From assembly GCA_034435635.1 (NCBI GenBank), contig DAOTWY010000019.1, positions 1 through 19,809 of the forward strand: a stretch of DNA of 19,809 nucleotides, written 5' to 3'. The notes below the pieces were generated by a model that saw nothing but the letters and a program-made list of their open reading frames with translations, did not search any database and was not told the origin of the DNA. The position numbers and the translations under genes are program-made. The DNA comes from DAOTWY01 sp003696565. GTDB taxonomy: Bacteria > Chloroflexota > Anaerolineae > Aggregatilineales > Phototrophicaceae. Of the stretch, positions 1-7,099 are shown one piece after another. The first letter of the stretch is position 1; every line of letters starts with the position of its first letter.

Positions 1-1200
1 GTGCAAATCACTCGCTTGATTGGGTTAAAACCTCGTGTATCTGACAAGATAGAACGGGCAGTTTTATTGGATATAGCAGGCGTGTATGAAAAGATTGCCG
101 AAACTTTTTATTTTGCCAATAACACCGTCTATGCCATATATGCAGCATTGCGGTCACTTAACACAGCAGAAAAAGCCGGGCTTTCAAATGAATTAGCTCG
201 CAGTTATGCCAATATGTGCCTGGGAGCGTCCCTAACCCCGGCGCGATTTTTAGCAAATATTTACAGTAAGCGGGCGGAGCAAGTTGCTGATGCCATTGAT
301 GACATGGCAACAAAAGCAAACGTCAAGCTGGTAACAGGGATTTATTACGCAGGTATTGGCGCATGGGACACCGCCGAGATGAATTTTAAATCCGCCGCAG
401 AATCATATTATCGCCTAGGCGATAGCAAACGACTAGAACAAACACTTTCATCATTAGGGCATATGCACGCGATATTAGGGAATTTTGATGAAACCATCGC
501 CTATAATCATGACATCGGAATTACGGCTAGTGAACGACGTGACGAGCAGATGATTGCATCGAGTCATATTTGGCGCAGTATCGCCTATACCATGCGCCAC
601 CAAGAGGCTGAAGCCATCGCTATGCTGAATGCCGTTGAGTCGTTGTTTACCCAAAGCCCGGATGAAGGTATTCGTATTATTGGCAGTGGGGCAAAAGCAC
701 TTGCTCATTATCGTCAGGGAAATATTGAACTAGGCATGCTATGGGCAGATAAAACCTTCCGTATGATTCAAAACACCGCACCGACCTCATTCTCTTTATT
801 ACCAATTTACGCCGCAATCACTGGCATTTATTTGAATCAACTAGCAAGCAAGCCAGACGATAGTAGCCTAAGAACGCGCACGCAACATACGATCAAAACG
901 TTGAAAGCCTACGCTAAAACCTTCCCCATCGGTAAACCAAGTGTTTGGCTGTGGGAAGGGCTTTATAGGCAGACCATGGGGCAATCTCAAAAATCAGAAC
1001 GCCTATTACACAAAGCCTTAGAAACCAGTATCAACATGCGTGTGCCATACATTCAAGCATGTTCACATTATGAACTCGGCAAGATCATGGTTAATCCGCA
1101 AAAACGTCAACATCATCTTCAACAAGCCCGTGAGATTTTTATGGAGATAGGAACAGAATACGATTTACAACAAGTTAATGAGTTGTTGACAATCCAATGA
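1..1200 (+). CDS. TPR-repeat protein, C-terminal part (5' end probably outside the window)
   Basis: The frame is open from the first base, which happens to lie in a GTG codon, so the true start probably lies upstream. The 399 visible residues are almost wholly alpha-helical repeats of TPR type. Clear units include one around residues 109-141 (GIYYAGIGAWDTAEMNFKSA), one around 146-178 (LGHMHAILGNFDETIAYNHD), and weaker ones to about residue 385 (ACSHYELGKIM). No catalytic domain is visible. Helical repeat tails like this form the C-terminal half of large AAA-ATPase/adenylate-cyclase or LuxR/SARP-type regulators, where they act as a protein-protein or signal-sensing scaffold; that larger architecture is inference, since the N-terminal part is not in view. 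The gene converges on the lytic transglycosylase gene with only 26 bases between stop codons and no obvious hairpin there. Confidence 0.7.
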   Translation: MQITRLIGLKPRVSDKIERAVLLDIAGVYEKIAETFYFANNTVYAIYAALRSLNTAEKAGLSNELARSYANMCLGASLTPARFLANIYSKRAEQVADAIDDMATKANVKLVTGIYYAGIGAWDTAEMNFKSAAESYYRLGDSKRLEQTLSSLGHMHAILGNFDETIAYNHDIGITASERRDEQMIASSHIWRSIAYTMRHQEAEAIAMLNAVESLFTQSPDEGIRIIGSGAKALAHYRQGNIELGMLWADKTFRMIQNTAPTSFSLLPIYAAITGIYLNQLASKPDDSSLRTRTQHTIKTLKAYAKTFPIGKPSVWLWEGLYRQTMGQSQKSERLLHKALETSINMRVPYIQACSHYELGKIMVNPQKRQHHLQQAREIFMEIGTEYDLQQVNELLTIQ

Positions 1201-1226
1201 CTATCACACCATACAATCAATACAGT

Positions 1227-1982
1227 TTAATTTAGCCCAAGTTCTGCGGATGCAAGGTCACACAAACGAGCACCACCTGCATTGAGCCATTCGTCCAGGC
1301 GCGGGCTGGATTGAGCATTGTTCTGCGCATCAGCATAAATCCCTGTACCCCAATAATAATAGCGACGAGGCTCGTCATACCATGTGGACATTTCTTGATA
1401 CAACACACTAGGACCGCCATTGTAACACGCCATCGCTAACCCAACATCACCCTCAGCCAAACGCAGACATTCATTTAATACCCCTGCCCCGCGCATGGCG
1501 TTGGTGTTGGGGTCAAGCGGGTTTTCATTTGTGGCAAAATGAAACGGCATAACTTGAAACAAGCCTTGTGCCCCGGCAACACTACTCACAGTGGGGTGCC
1601 CACAAGATTCAATTTGCATCACAGTCGCTAGCAAATTAGGATCAAGATCATAAGTTTGTGCCCAGCGTGCAATGTCATCCTGCCAATGCGCTACTTCATC
1701 AGTAAACAGAGGGGCAATTTCACCTGAGTTTATCGATGAGTCAGAATCCAGCAAATCACCGATGCCTGTTATTAAATCCCCAAGCGCATCCCCTGCAAAT
1801 TCTGCAACATCGACCACCACGCCTGGCAGCTCATTGACCAATTCTAGCCCGACCTTTGTCAGTGTTGTGAGCAAATTCGGTAAGATAATCACACCAACCA
1901 TGACCATAAAAAACCATGCCGGGGAAAGTTTACGATACGTCTCGTTTTGATCTTGGTTTTTTGTTGACAAACAACTCTCCAT
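1227..1982 (-). CDS. Membrane-anchored lytic transglycosylase, SLT domain (goose-lysozyme-like fold)
   Basis: This is a predicted peptidoglycan lytic transglycosylase that cleaves the MurNAc-GlcNAc bond outside the membrane. Residues 1-20 are polar and residues 22-42 form one hydrophobic segment (AWFFMVMVGVIILPNLL), giving an N-in anchor. A linker to about residue 95 follows, then the catalytic SLT domain at about 100-215. Family motifs are visible: the catalytic Glu125 in QIESCG, AGAQGLFQVMP at 136-146, and ACYNGG at 185-190. The last 35 residues are unassigned. The start is the first ATG of the frame. No strong ribosome site precedes it, although a TATAAT box lies about 30 bases upstream. 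The gene is monocistronic or follows the FHA gene by readthrough across a 164-base gap. Its job could be wall remodelling or opening the wall for a surface apparatus; no secretion genes are adjacent to decide. Confidence 0.88.
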   Translation of the reverse strand: MESCLSTKNQDQNETYRKLSPAWFFMVMVGVIILPNLLTTLTKVGLELVNELPGVVVDVAEFAGDALGDLITGIGDLLDSDSSINSGEIAPLFTDEVAHWQDDIARWAQTYDLDPNLLATVMQIESCGHPTVSSVAGAQGLFQVMPFHFATNENPLDPNTNAMRGAGVLNECLRLAEGDVGLAMACYNGGPSVLYQEMSTWYDEPRRYYYWGTGIYADAQNNAQSSPRLDEWLNAGGARLCDLASAELGLN

Positions 1983-2012
1983 TTAGTTAATGCGGTTTTG
2001 CAATGCAACGTC

Positions 2013-2018
2013 ATTATA
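2013..2018 (-). promoter_or_regulatory. Possible -10 box for the lytic transglycosylase gene
   Basis: A perfect TATAAT reads on the minus strand about 30 bases before the start codon. The -35 region is poor (CTTATT-like), so activator dependence or a false match are both possible. A 6-bp inverted repeat, AAGCAT (2037-2042) and ATGCTT (2061-2066), covers the place where the -35 should be. Confidence 0.3.
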
Positions 2019-2110
2019 AAATAACCAACCTCAAATAAGCATTAAGTGTTGCCGCATTGGATGCTTCTCAAAAATCATCATATATGCAGCATACTAACTG
2101 CGACAAACTT

Positions 2111-2136
2111 AATTTTAGAACAATTGATCTAAAATT
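2111..2136. repeat. 26-bp near-perfect palindrome between the FHA and transglycosylase genes
   Basis: The arms AATTTTAGA (2111-2119) and TCTAAAATT (2128-2136) are exact reverse complements around a CAATTG centre (2121-2126), with only the flanking A/A pair (2120, 2127) mismatched. It begins 10 bases past the FHA gene's stop codon. It could be a protein-binding site or an AT-rich transcript-ending stem. No T-run follows on the minus strand, which argues against a standard intrinsic terminator. Confidence 0.55.
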
Positions 2137-2146
2137 TCAATTTAAT

Positions 2147-2833
2147 TTATGTCAGAAAAATGATAGAAACTTGCTGCCCCAGGCGGATTTCATCCTGAGG
2201 ATAAAGAGGATAAGGGGCAATCACACGCTCATTATTAACAAATGTTCCCTTTTCACTGGGCTTGCCTAAGGTTGAGCCATCCATCACATAATAACGATCA
2301 TCGCGCTTTTCAATAAAACAATGAAGCAACGACACCCCTGTATATTGATCTGGCAGGCGTAGGTGCGCATCTATACTGCGCCCAATAATAAATGGTGTAA
2401 CGAGCAGCGTCGGTAACGGAAACTCACGGTCTCCAAGCTTTAAGCGTGGACCTTGCAACTCAGATGGAATGTCATCAATTGGTGGTGGTGGCTCAGGCTT
2501 AACCAATTGAATCACGGGTTGAGGTTTTGGGCGTGTGACGGGGTTATTGGGTGCAGTAGGCAAAGGACGTTCTTTTTTAACAGTGGATTTTTCACCAGTT
2601 TGTGGGCGACGGATTGATGAATACACACCTAAAAGCACGATCACCCCAACCACAACCCCCACACCAATCAAGATGAAAGTTAATGGTTGGGATGCGTTCG
2701 TGACCGAAGATGGCGATGTGAATGATACTGCTGTTGGAACGGGAGTCGGCGCACTGATGTCATCATCAACGCGCTGGGCAATTGATGGCGTAACGATCAG
2801 CACGATGACTCCCAAAATAAGCCAACGTTTCAT
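2147..2833 (-). CDS. FHA-domain protein with signal peptide and transmembrane helix
   Basis: This is a predicted phosphothreonine-reading membrane protein. In order: a signal peptide-like segment (residues 1-20, ending SIAQ); a Ser/Thr/Pro-rich stretch; a transmembrane helix at about 51-71; a basic stop-transfer region (SSIRRP, then KSTVKKERP); a Pro-rich linker (90-120); and a C-terminal FHA domain (about 130-228). FHA signature residues are visible: Gly151-Arg152 (IIGRS), Ser168 and His171 (SLLH), Gly196, and Asn200-Asn201 (GTFVNN). Topology implies a short external N-terminus and a cytoplasmic FHA domain, so the partner would be a cytoplasmic Thr-phosphorylated protein. I chose the ATG at 2833 because AGGGTG sits 6 bases ahead and a clean signal peptide starts there. 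A GTG at 2842 would overlap the upstream stop codon instead. It is almost certainly co-transcribed with the HMT-MTHFR gene. No Ser/Thr kinase is in the window. Confidence 0.85.
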   Translation of the reverse strand: MKRWLILGVIVLIVTPSIAQRVDDDISAPTPVPTAVSFTSPSSVTNASQPLTFILIGVGVVVGVIVLLGVYSSIRRPQTGEKSTVKKERPLPTAPNNPVTRPKPQPVIQLVKPEPPPPIDDIPSELQGPRLKLGDREFPLPTLLVTPFIIGRSIDAHLRLPDQYTGVSLLHCFIEKRDDRYYVMDGSTLGKPSEKGTFVNNERVIAPYPLYPQDEIRLGQQVSIIFLT

Positions 2834-2838
2834 CGAAA

Positions 2839-4722
2839 TCACCCTGGAACAGCCACAGCGTCCAGCACTTCAGCGGCGAGTTCGTATTTTCCAAAAGCCG
2901 GGATGATATACGCACCGGCGACCATCCCACGCACCGCCCGTAATAATTCCTGTGCAATTCGTACCCCTTCTGCTGGGGCATCATCACCGGCATCTTCCAT
3001 GCGTTTCATGATGTGGTCTGGAATAGAAATGCCTGGCACTTCATGGTGCAGGAACAACGCATGGCGCAAACTGAAAAGTGGCATAATCCCCATCAAAACC
3101 GGTAGCTCAAAAGGTCGAGCGTTGATTTCTTCATAACGTCGAATAAACGTTTCAATGCGGTGTGGTTCAAAAACCGCCTGCCCCAGGGCAAAATCCGCAC
3201 CGGCTGCCAGTTTATTGTTTAATACTTTGATCTCTTTATCCAAGTCATTGGCAAACATATTGAGGGCACAGCCGACTGTAAAAGCGGTTGGTCTACCGAT
3301 AGAATTGCCACCCATATCCTCACCATAGTTCATCTTATGCTTGATAAGCTCAATGAGTTTAGAGGGAACAATATCGTATTGATCGTTCGCATCAGGATAG
3401 TCTCCAATTTTGGTTGGATCACCCATTGTGACGAACAGATTCCGTAAATCCAGGGCGTGCGCGGCTAATAAATCGCCTTGAATACGGAGTAAATTCCGCC
3501 CACGTGTTGGAAAGTGTAACACCGTTTCTACACCAACCTGGGAATGAATCACATGCGCCACCGCCCACGGACTCATCCGCATCCGCGCAGCAGGTGTATC
3601 TGCCACATCCAAAATATCTGCGCCAGCATCACGCAACATCTTGGCACTACGAACCAGTTTTTCCACATCAAAGCTACGAGGCGGGGCAATTTCTACCGTA
3701 ATCGTAAATTTGCCGTCTGCCAGACGTTCCGCTAGCATCGTAGGGTGATCTGGCACAGCCTCGACATCATCGCCATTAGTTTCAATGATTTGGATATTTG
3801 GCACCTGACGGGAAGCATCATTCAATGCCGCGCGCATTGCAGCAATATGTTGGGGGGTTGTACCACAGCAGCCGCCAATAATCGACGCGCCAATTGCTTT
3901 AAAGGTCAGCGCATAATCCCCAAAATAATCCGCAGAAGCAGGATACATCACACGTCCGCCACTTGTTTGTGGAAAACCCGCATTCGGCATAGCCGAAAAG
4001 CGTAAACCAGGCAATGTTTGGTGCATCGCTTGTAACACAGTGGCGACTTGATTCGGTCCAATACCACAATTCACGCCGATGACATCCGCACCAGCTCGTT
4101 GCAGTTCATGTGCAACACGTGCCGGGGTATAGCCAAGCGGGGTACGGTTATCATCACTAAAGGTCATCTGCGCAATAACCGGAATATCAAGGTCATCGTT
4201 TAATCGAATGGCTTTAATCACATCCAGTGCGATGAAAATCTCTTGATGATCGGTAAATGTTTCCAGTAGGATACAATCCACCCCGGCATGGATCAACGCG
4301 CGGATCTGTTCCACATAAGCCGTACGCACGTCTGACTTGTTCAAACGTCCATAAGGGCGCATCCCGACACGGATAGGACCAACCGACCCTGCAATATAGA
4401 TATCCTCATTGACACCGCTAGAGGCAATTGCGTCTTTGGCAATTTGTACGGCTGTTTGGTTGATCTCCACGACTTTACCACTTAAGCCATATTCTTCCAA
4501 TTTATAACGATTTGCCCCAAAGGTGTTCGTTTCAATCAGGCGCGAGCCGGCATGGATATAATCCAGATGAATCTGTTTGACAATTTCCGGCGAGGTGAGG
4601 TTAAGCGCGTCAAAGCAAGCATTTATCGCCGCGCCACGTTGATGCAACAACGTCCCCATTGCACCATCTGCCAACAAAGGGGTAGCCTGTTTCAGGCGAT
4701 CTCTTAAAGGGAGTTTAGCCAT
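2839..4722 (-). CDS. Bifunctional homocysteine S-methyltransferase / 5,10-methylenetetrahydrofolate reductase (YitJ-like)
   Basis: This is a fusion of two one-carbon/methionine enzymes, 627 residues long. The N-terminal part (about 1-300) is a homocysteine S-methyltransferase domain with the three zinc-binding cysteines: Cys219 in GVNCGIGP and Cys285-Cys286 in IIGGCCGTTP. The DGAMGT loop at 19-24 is also present. The C-terminal part (about 338-627) is a MetF-like flavoprotein domain, starting ITVEIAPPRS, that reduces 5,10-methylene-THF to 5-methyl-THF. The architecture matches YitJ of Bacillus. The upstream ATG at 4767 would add 15 residues with no family support, so I prefer the ATG at 4722, which has GGGA about 7 bases ahead. 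The FHA gene follows directly. Unlike metH, the short upstream region contains no SAM riboswitch. Which methyl donor the HMT domain uses is not readable from sequence. Confidence 0.9.
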   Translation of the reverse strand: MAKLPLRDRLKQATPLLADGAMGTLLHQRGAAINACFDALNLTSPEIVKQIHLDYIHAGSRLIETNTFGANRYKLEEYGLSGKVVEINQTAVQIAKDAIASSGVNEDIYIAGSVGPIRVGMRPYGRLNKSDVRTAYVEQIRALIHAGVDCILLETFTDHQEIFIALDVIKAIRLNDDLDIPVIAQMTFSDDNRTPLGYTPARVAHELQRAGADVIGVNCGIGPNQVATVLQAMHQTLPGLRFSAMPNAGFPQTSGGRVMYPASADYFGDYALTFKAIGASIIGGCCGTTPQHIAAMRAALNDASRQVPNIQIIETNGDDVEAVPDHPTMLAERLADGKFTITVEIAPPRSFDVEKLVRSAKMLRDAGADILDVADTPAARMRMSPWAVAHVIHSQVGVETVLHFPTRGRNLLRIQGDLLAAHALDLRNLFVTMGDPTKIGDYPDANDQYDIVPSKLIELIKHKMNYGEDMGGNSIGRPTAFTVGCALNMFANDLDKEIKVLNNKLAAGADFALGQAVFEPHRIETFIRRYEEINARPFELPVLMGIMPLFSLRHALFLHHEVPGISIPDHIMKRMEDAGDDAPAEGVRIAQELLRAVRGMVAGAYIIPAFGKYELAAEVLDAVAVPG

Positions 4723-4828
4723 TTTACATTCCCACGATCTCATGTTTAGGTATAAGATGAAACCCAAACTAAATTACTGACGACAACTGTATTGTAGCGT
4801 TATTCAAGAAAATATCGTAGAGATAGTT

Positions 4829-5239
4829 CTACCACAATGCCATACGCGATGCACAAGAACAAAAGATATAGATCAAAGAGCCTTCACCGTCTTGTGCATC
4901 CACCACCCGCCAGGAAACCCGCGCCGCGCTATTATTGCGGGTATAGCCGTCTATTTCTAATTGGCGATATTGGCTGTTGTACCAACTCCGCACAGTTGCC
5001 GCACGGTCTGGCGTATATAAAACACGGACGGTTTCTCCTACGCTGTAAGGCATCAACCAAGAGTAATCTTCTTCCACAACCTCTGCATTGGGATAATCAA
5101 TCACCCAGGTATTGAAATCATAGCGACAAGTAAAATGCACCGCAGTATAAAACACCAGCCCCAAAATCAATACACCAAACGGCATTAATAGAATGACGAC
5201 TAAGCAACTACGCCAAGAATACGGTTCACGCTCCATCAT
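4829..5239 (-). CDS. Small membrane-anchored protein, tandem paralogue 1
   Basis: I do not recognise a named family. The protein has about 137 residues: a short charged N-terminus (MMEREPYSWRS), one hydrophobic helix at about 10-35 (LVVILLMPFGVLILGLVFYT), then a small domain probably outside the membrane. That domain contains DYPNAEVVEEDYSW, PYSVGETVRVLYTP and TVRSWYNSQ, and ends in a Cys-containing tail (IFCSCAS). The same landmarks occur in the same order in the adjacent upstream gene, so the two are paralogues. I prefer the ATG at 5239 (or 5236) because AGGA lies 5-8 bases ahead. The longer start at 5269 would overlap the neighbour's end. With the chosen start the genes are 14 bases apart and form an operon. 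Confidence 0.7.
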   Translation of the reverse strand: MMEREPYSWRSCLVVILLMPFGVLILGLVFYTAVHFTCRYDFNTWVIDYPNAEVVEEDYSWLMPYSVGETVRVLYTPDRAATVRSWYNSQYRQLEIDGYTRNNSAARVSWRVVDAQDGEGSLIYIFCSCASRMALW

Positions 5240-5253
5240 CTCATTCCTATCTT

Positions 5254-5655
5254 TTATCTTTGAATACAATTCCCGCGCATTAGTACCATGGAGCCACCTG
5301 CTTCACCCAAATCTCGGTCTGCCATGCCGACAAAGAAATTTGCCCGCGCTAAATCTGGCGTGCCTTCCCGCGCGCGGTTCGCCGCAACTGTTTGACCATA
5401 CCAAGTACGTACATCTGAAGGTGGCAACGGAACGTATAGCTCCATTGATGTCTCACCTATACCAAAGGGACGGAAAAAATTATAATCCTGCCGGATAATT
5501 TCGGCATCGGGGTGGATCGGCATGATGCGGGTCATTTCTTCATAGCAGATGTTATCTAATATCGTCACACACCCGCCTAAAAAAGCAAACACTGCAAAGA
5601 AAATCACAAAAACGCTAAACAATCCACCACTTAAACACCCACGTGGATGATCCAT
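5254..5655 (-). CDS. Small membrane-anchored protein, tandem paralogue 2
   Basis: This unrecognised 133-residue protein has one hydrophobic helix at about 11-33 (LFSVFVIFFAVFAFLGGCV) and a small downstream domain. It is a diverged copy of the next gene: HPDAEIIRQDYNF matches YPNAEVVEEDYSW, PFGIGETSMELYVP matches PYSVGETVRVLYTP, DVRTWYGQT matches TVRSWYNSQ, and both end in a hydrophobic strand followed by a cysteine. It is the first gene of the pair. Its ATG has GGAG 8 bases upstream and a plausible promoter at 5673-5701. A role in the envelope is inferred from topology only. The helix has a Cys within LGGCV, but too late and too deep in the segment to call a lipoprotein with confidence. Confidence 0.7.
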   Translation of the reverse strand: MDHPRGCLSGGLFSVFVIFFAVFAFLGGCVTILDNICYEEMTRIMPIHPDAEIIRQDYNFFRPFGIGETSMELYVPLPPSDVRTWYGQTVAANRAREGTPDLARANFFVGMADRDLGEAGGSMVLMRGNCIQR

Positions 5656-5672
5656 GCTAAAAACTCCATATC

Positions 5673-5701
5673 TTTATAGTCATGTTTGAAACAACAGTTA
5701 A
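5673..5701 (-). promoter_or_regulatory. Candidate promoter for the two small membrane-protein genes
   Basis: On the minus strand, TTAACT (5696-5701) and TATAAA (5673-5678) are separated by exactly 17 bases. Transcription would begin roughly 10-12 bases before the GGAG ribosome site. Each box departs from the sigma-70 consensus by one or two bases. Confidence 0.4.
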
Positions 5702-5722
5702 CGGAGTATCATAATACCTCTT

Positions 5723-5750
5723 GATCTTTTCCTACTAGGTATAAAAGATC
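5723..5750. repeat. 8-bp inverted repeat upstream of the small membrane-protein operon
   Basis: GATCTTTT (5723-5730) and AAAAGATC (5743-5750) are perfect reverse complements with a 12-base spacer that itself contains CCT-act-AGG. It lies just upstream of the candidate promoter and downstream of the ketopantoate-reductase terminator, so it could be an operator. Confidence 0.45.
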
Positions 5751-5761
5751 CGATTTTAAGC

Positions 5762-5787
5762 AAAAATGCCCCCAAAGTTGGAGGCAT
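5762..5787 (-). terminator. Intrinsic terminator of the ketopantoate-reductase-family gene
   Basis: On the minus strand a stem pairs ATGCC-T-CCAA with TTGG-G-GGCAT (one mismatch, 2-base loop) and runs straight into TTTTT at 5766-5762. It begins about 60 bases after the stop codon at 5848. The tight loop may open by one pair, but the GC stem plus T-run is a standard rho-independent form. Confidence 0.7.
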
Positions 5788-5847
5788 ATAGGCTTACTTT
5801 AGCGCAACATTATGGCGTTTTTGTGTGGAAAATATGGAGGAACTGTT

Positions 5848-6879
5848 TTAATCAAGAGCATTCAATAAATCATCCAAGTTTGCACGCTGGATTGGTCGTT
5901 CGCCGGCTTCAATCTGCTTAATCATTTGCACCAGGGCAGCATTAACTGGTGTAGGCACATTAACGCGCTTTGCCTGTTCCACTACATAGCCATTGAGGTA
6001 ATCAATTTCGGTTTTACGTCCGCGTTCCAAACTTTGCAGACTAGACGACTTCAGTTTGCCATATTTCCGCCCGACAAAACGCACCAATAAATCCTTAATC
6101 CACCAAGTCAATTGCCCAGCATTCGGTGGCACATAAAGCAACTTTGGGTTCGTGGCGATACGCTCTAGCGTCACACCGGATGCTTCTGCCGTATCAATTA
6201 CTTCGCTATATGCCCGCAAGAAGGCACGACGCATCCGTTTATCCTGTAACATCACACCTAAGGTGTCGCCAGTTAGTGCGCCGATAGTGGTAATTGTACA
6301 GTTGATCGCCAGCTTACTCCATAATGCACCGCGTATATTCGTTGTCACCACCACTTTGGCAGATGTTGCCATCGCTTTTTCTAGCGTACGCAGCCGATCC
6401 GTTATTTGACCATCTAACTCGCCGATATGTGTTGTGCCAATACTGGTTTTTTCGTAAACACCAGGCGCGTGCATCGTCCCACCCCAGCCGATAATACCAC
6501 TCACCACGCGCTCTTTGCCGATGATTTCCGCAACGGCATCCTCCACAATACCATTTTGAAAGGTGACCACATACCCCTCTGGTTTAAGCAGTGGGATCGT
6601 CTGCCTTACAGCATCCAACACGCCGGTGGCTTTCATGATGAGATATGCCACATCAAACTGCGCATCAGATGGTAAATCTGTCAAATATGTATATGCCTGA
6701 GCTGGAACAGTCGCAGCACCTTCTGGTGTGGTAATTTGCAAGCCATTCGTATTAATTGCTGTTGTAATTTCTGGGTTGTTGGTCACCAATATCGGATCAT
6801 AGCCATGCAAAATCATACGCGCGGCAACCACACCACCAATACCACCGATTCCTTCTATTAATATACTTTCACTCATCAT
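5848..6879 (-). CDS. 2-dehydropantoate 2-reductase family protein (ApbA/PanE)
   Basis: This is a predicted NAD(P)H-dependent reductase; the type reaction is ketopantoate to pantoate in pantothenate/CoA synthesis. The N-terminal Rossmann fold shows the dinucleotide loop GIGGIGG at residues 10-16. QNG at 108-110 and the catalytic/substrate segment with Lys189 and Asn193 (WSKLAIN) are in the family's usual places, and a helical C-terminal domain with ERGRKTEIDYLNG follows. The length (about 344) is slightly above the usual 290-310. I start at the ATG at 6879, 6 bases after AAGGG; an in-frame TTG at 6882 and a second ATG at 6876 are alternatives. ApbA-family members include reductases for other 2-keto acids, and no panB/panC neighbours are present, so the substrate is uncertain. 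It is transcribed alone and ends at its own terminator. Confidence 0.82.
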   Translation of the reverse strand: MMSESILIEGIGGIGGVVAARMILHGYDPILVTNNPEITTAINTNGLQITTPEGAATVPAQAYTYLTDLPSDAQFDVAYLIMKATGVLDAVRQTIPLLKPEGYVVTFQNGIVEDAVAEIIGKERVVSGIIGWGGTMHAPGVYEKTSIGTTHIGELDGQITDRLRTLEKAMATSAKVVVTTNIRGALWSKLAINCTITTIGALTGDTLGVMLQDKRMRRAFLRAYSEVIDTAEASGVTLERIATNPKLLYVPPNAGQLTWWIKDLLVRFVGRKYGKLKSSSLQSLERGRKTEIDYLNGYVVEQAKRVNVPTPVNAALVQMIKQIEAGERPIQRANLDDLLNALD

Positions 6880-6900
6880 CAATTACCCTTTTTGCAATAG

Positions 6901-6929
6901 ATTTAACCCTAAAAGACAGTTGATTGCAA
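6901..6929 (-). promoter_or_regulatory. Candidate promoter of the ketopantoate-reductase-family gene
   Basis: On the minus strand TTGCAA (6924-6929) and TTAAAT (6901-6906) lie 17 bases apart, about 22 bases before the start codon. Both boxes match the consensus at four of six positions. Confidence 0.33.
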
Positions 6930-7099
6930 AGAGACACACTTATATAAAAATGCCCACCGTTTTTGTACTTCCCAAAGTTTGCTAAAGACAATATCGTTTA
7001 GAGATCTTCGGCATAATTGAGACAGTATCTACGCGAACAAGCATCTTTGAGTTACATTTATCACAATTGAATGCAAGTCAGTTTTGAGGAAGATAATTG

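Noticed and set aside
475..708. 77-codon minus-strand frame inside the TPR gene
   Set aside because: It lies wholly within a clearly coding frame on the other strand and has no recognisable protein features.
2057..2269. 70-codon plus-strand frame across the palindrome and the FHA gene's 3' end
   Set aside because: It overlaps the FHA domain coding sequence antisense, has no ribosome site, and its composition is unlike protein.
4723..4828. Search for a second SAM riboswitch ahead of the HMT-MTHFR gene
   Set aside because: The space is about 106 bases and lacks the conserved GGTGCTAA junction and paired helices; only AT-rich tracts with no convincing promoter were seen.
6946..6964. A5-TGCCCACCG-T5 tract read as a terminator
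   Set aside because: It lies between divergent starts where no transcript should end, and the centre has no GC stem; only the A/T tracts pair.
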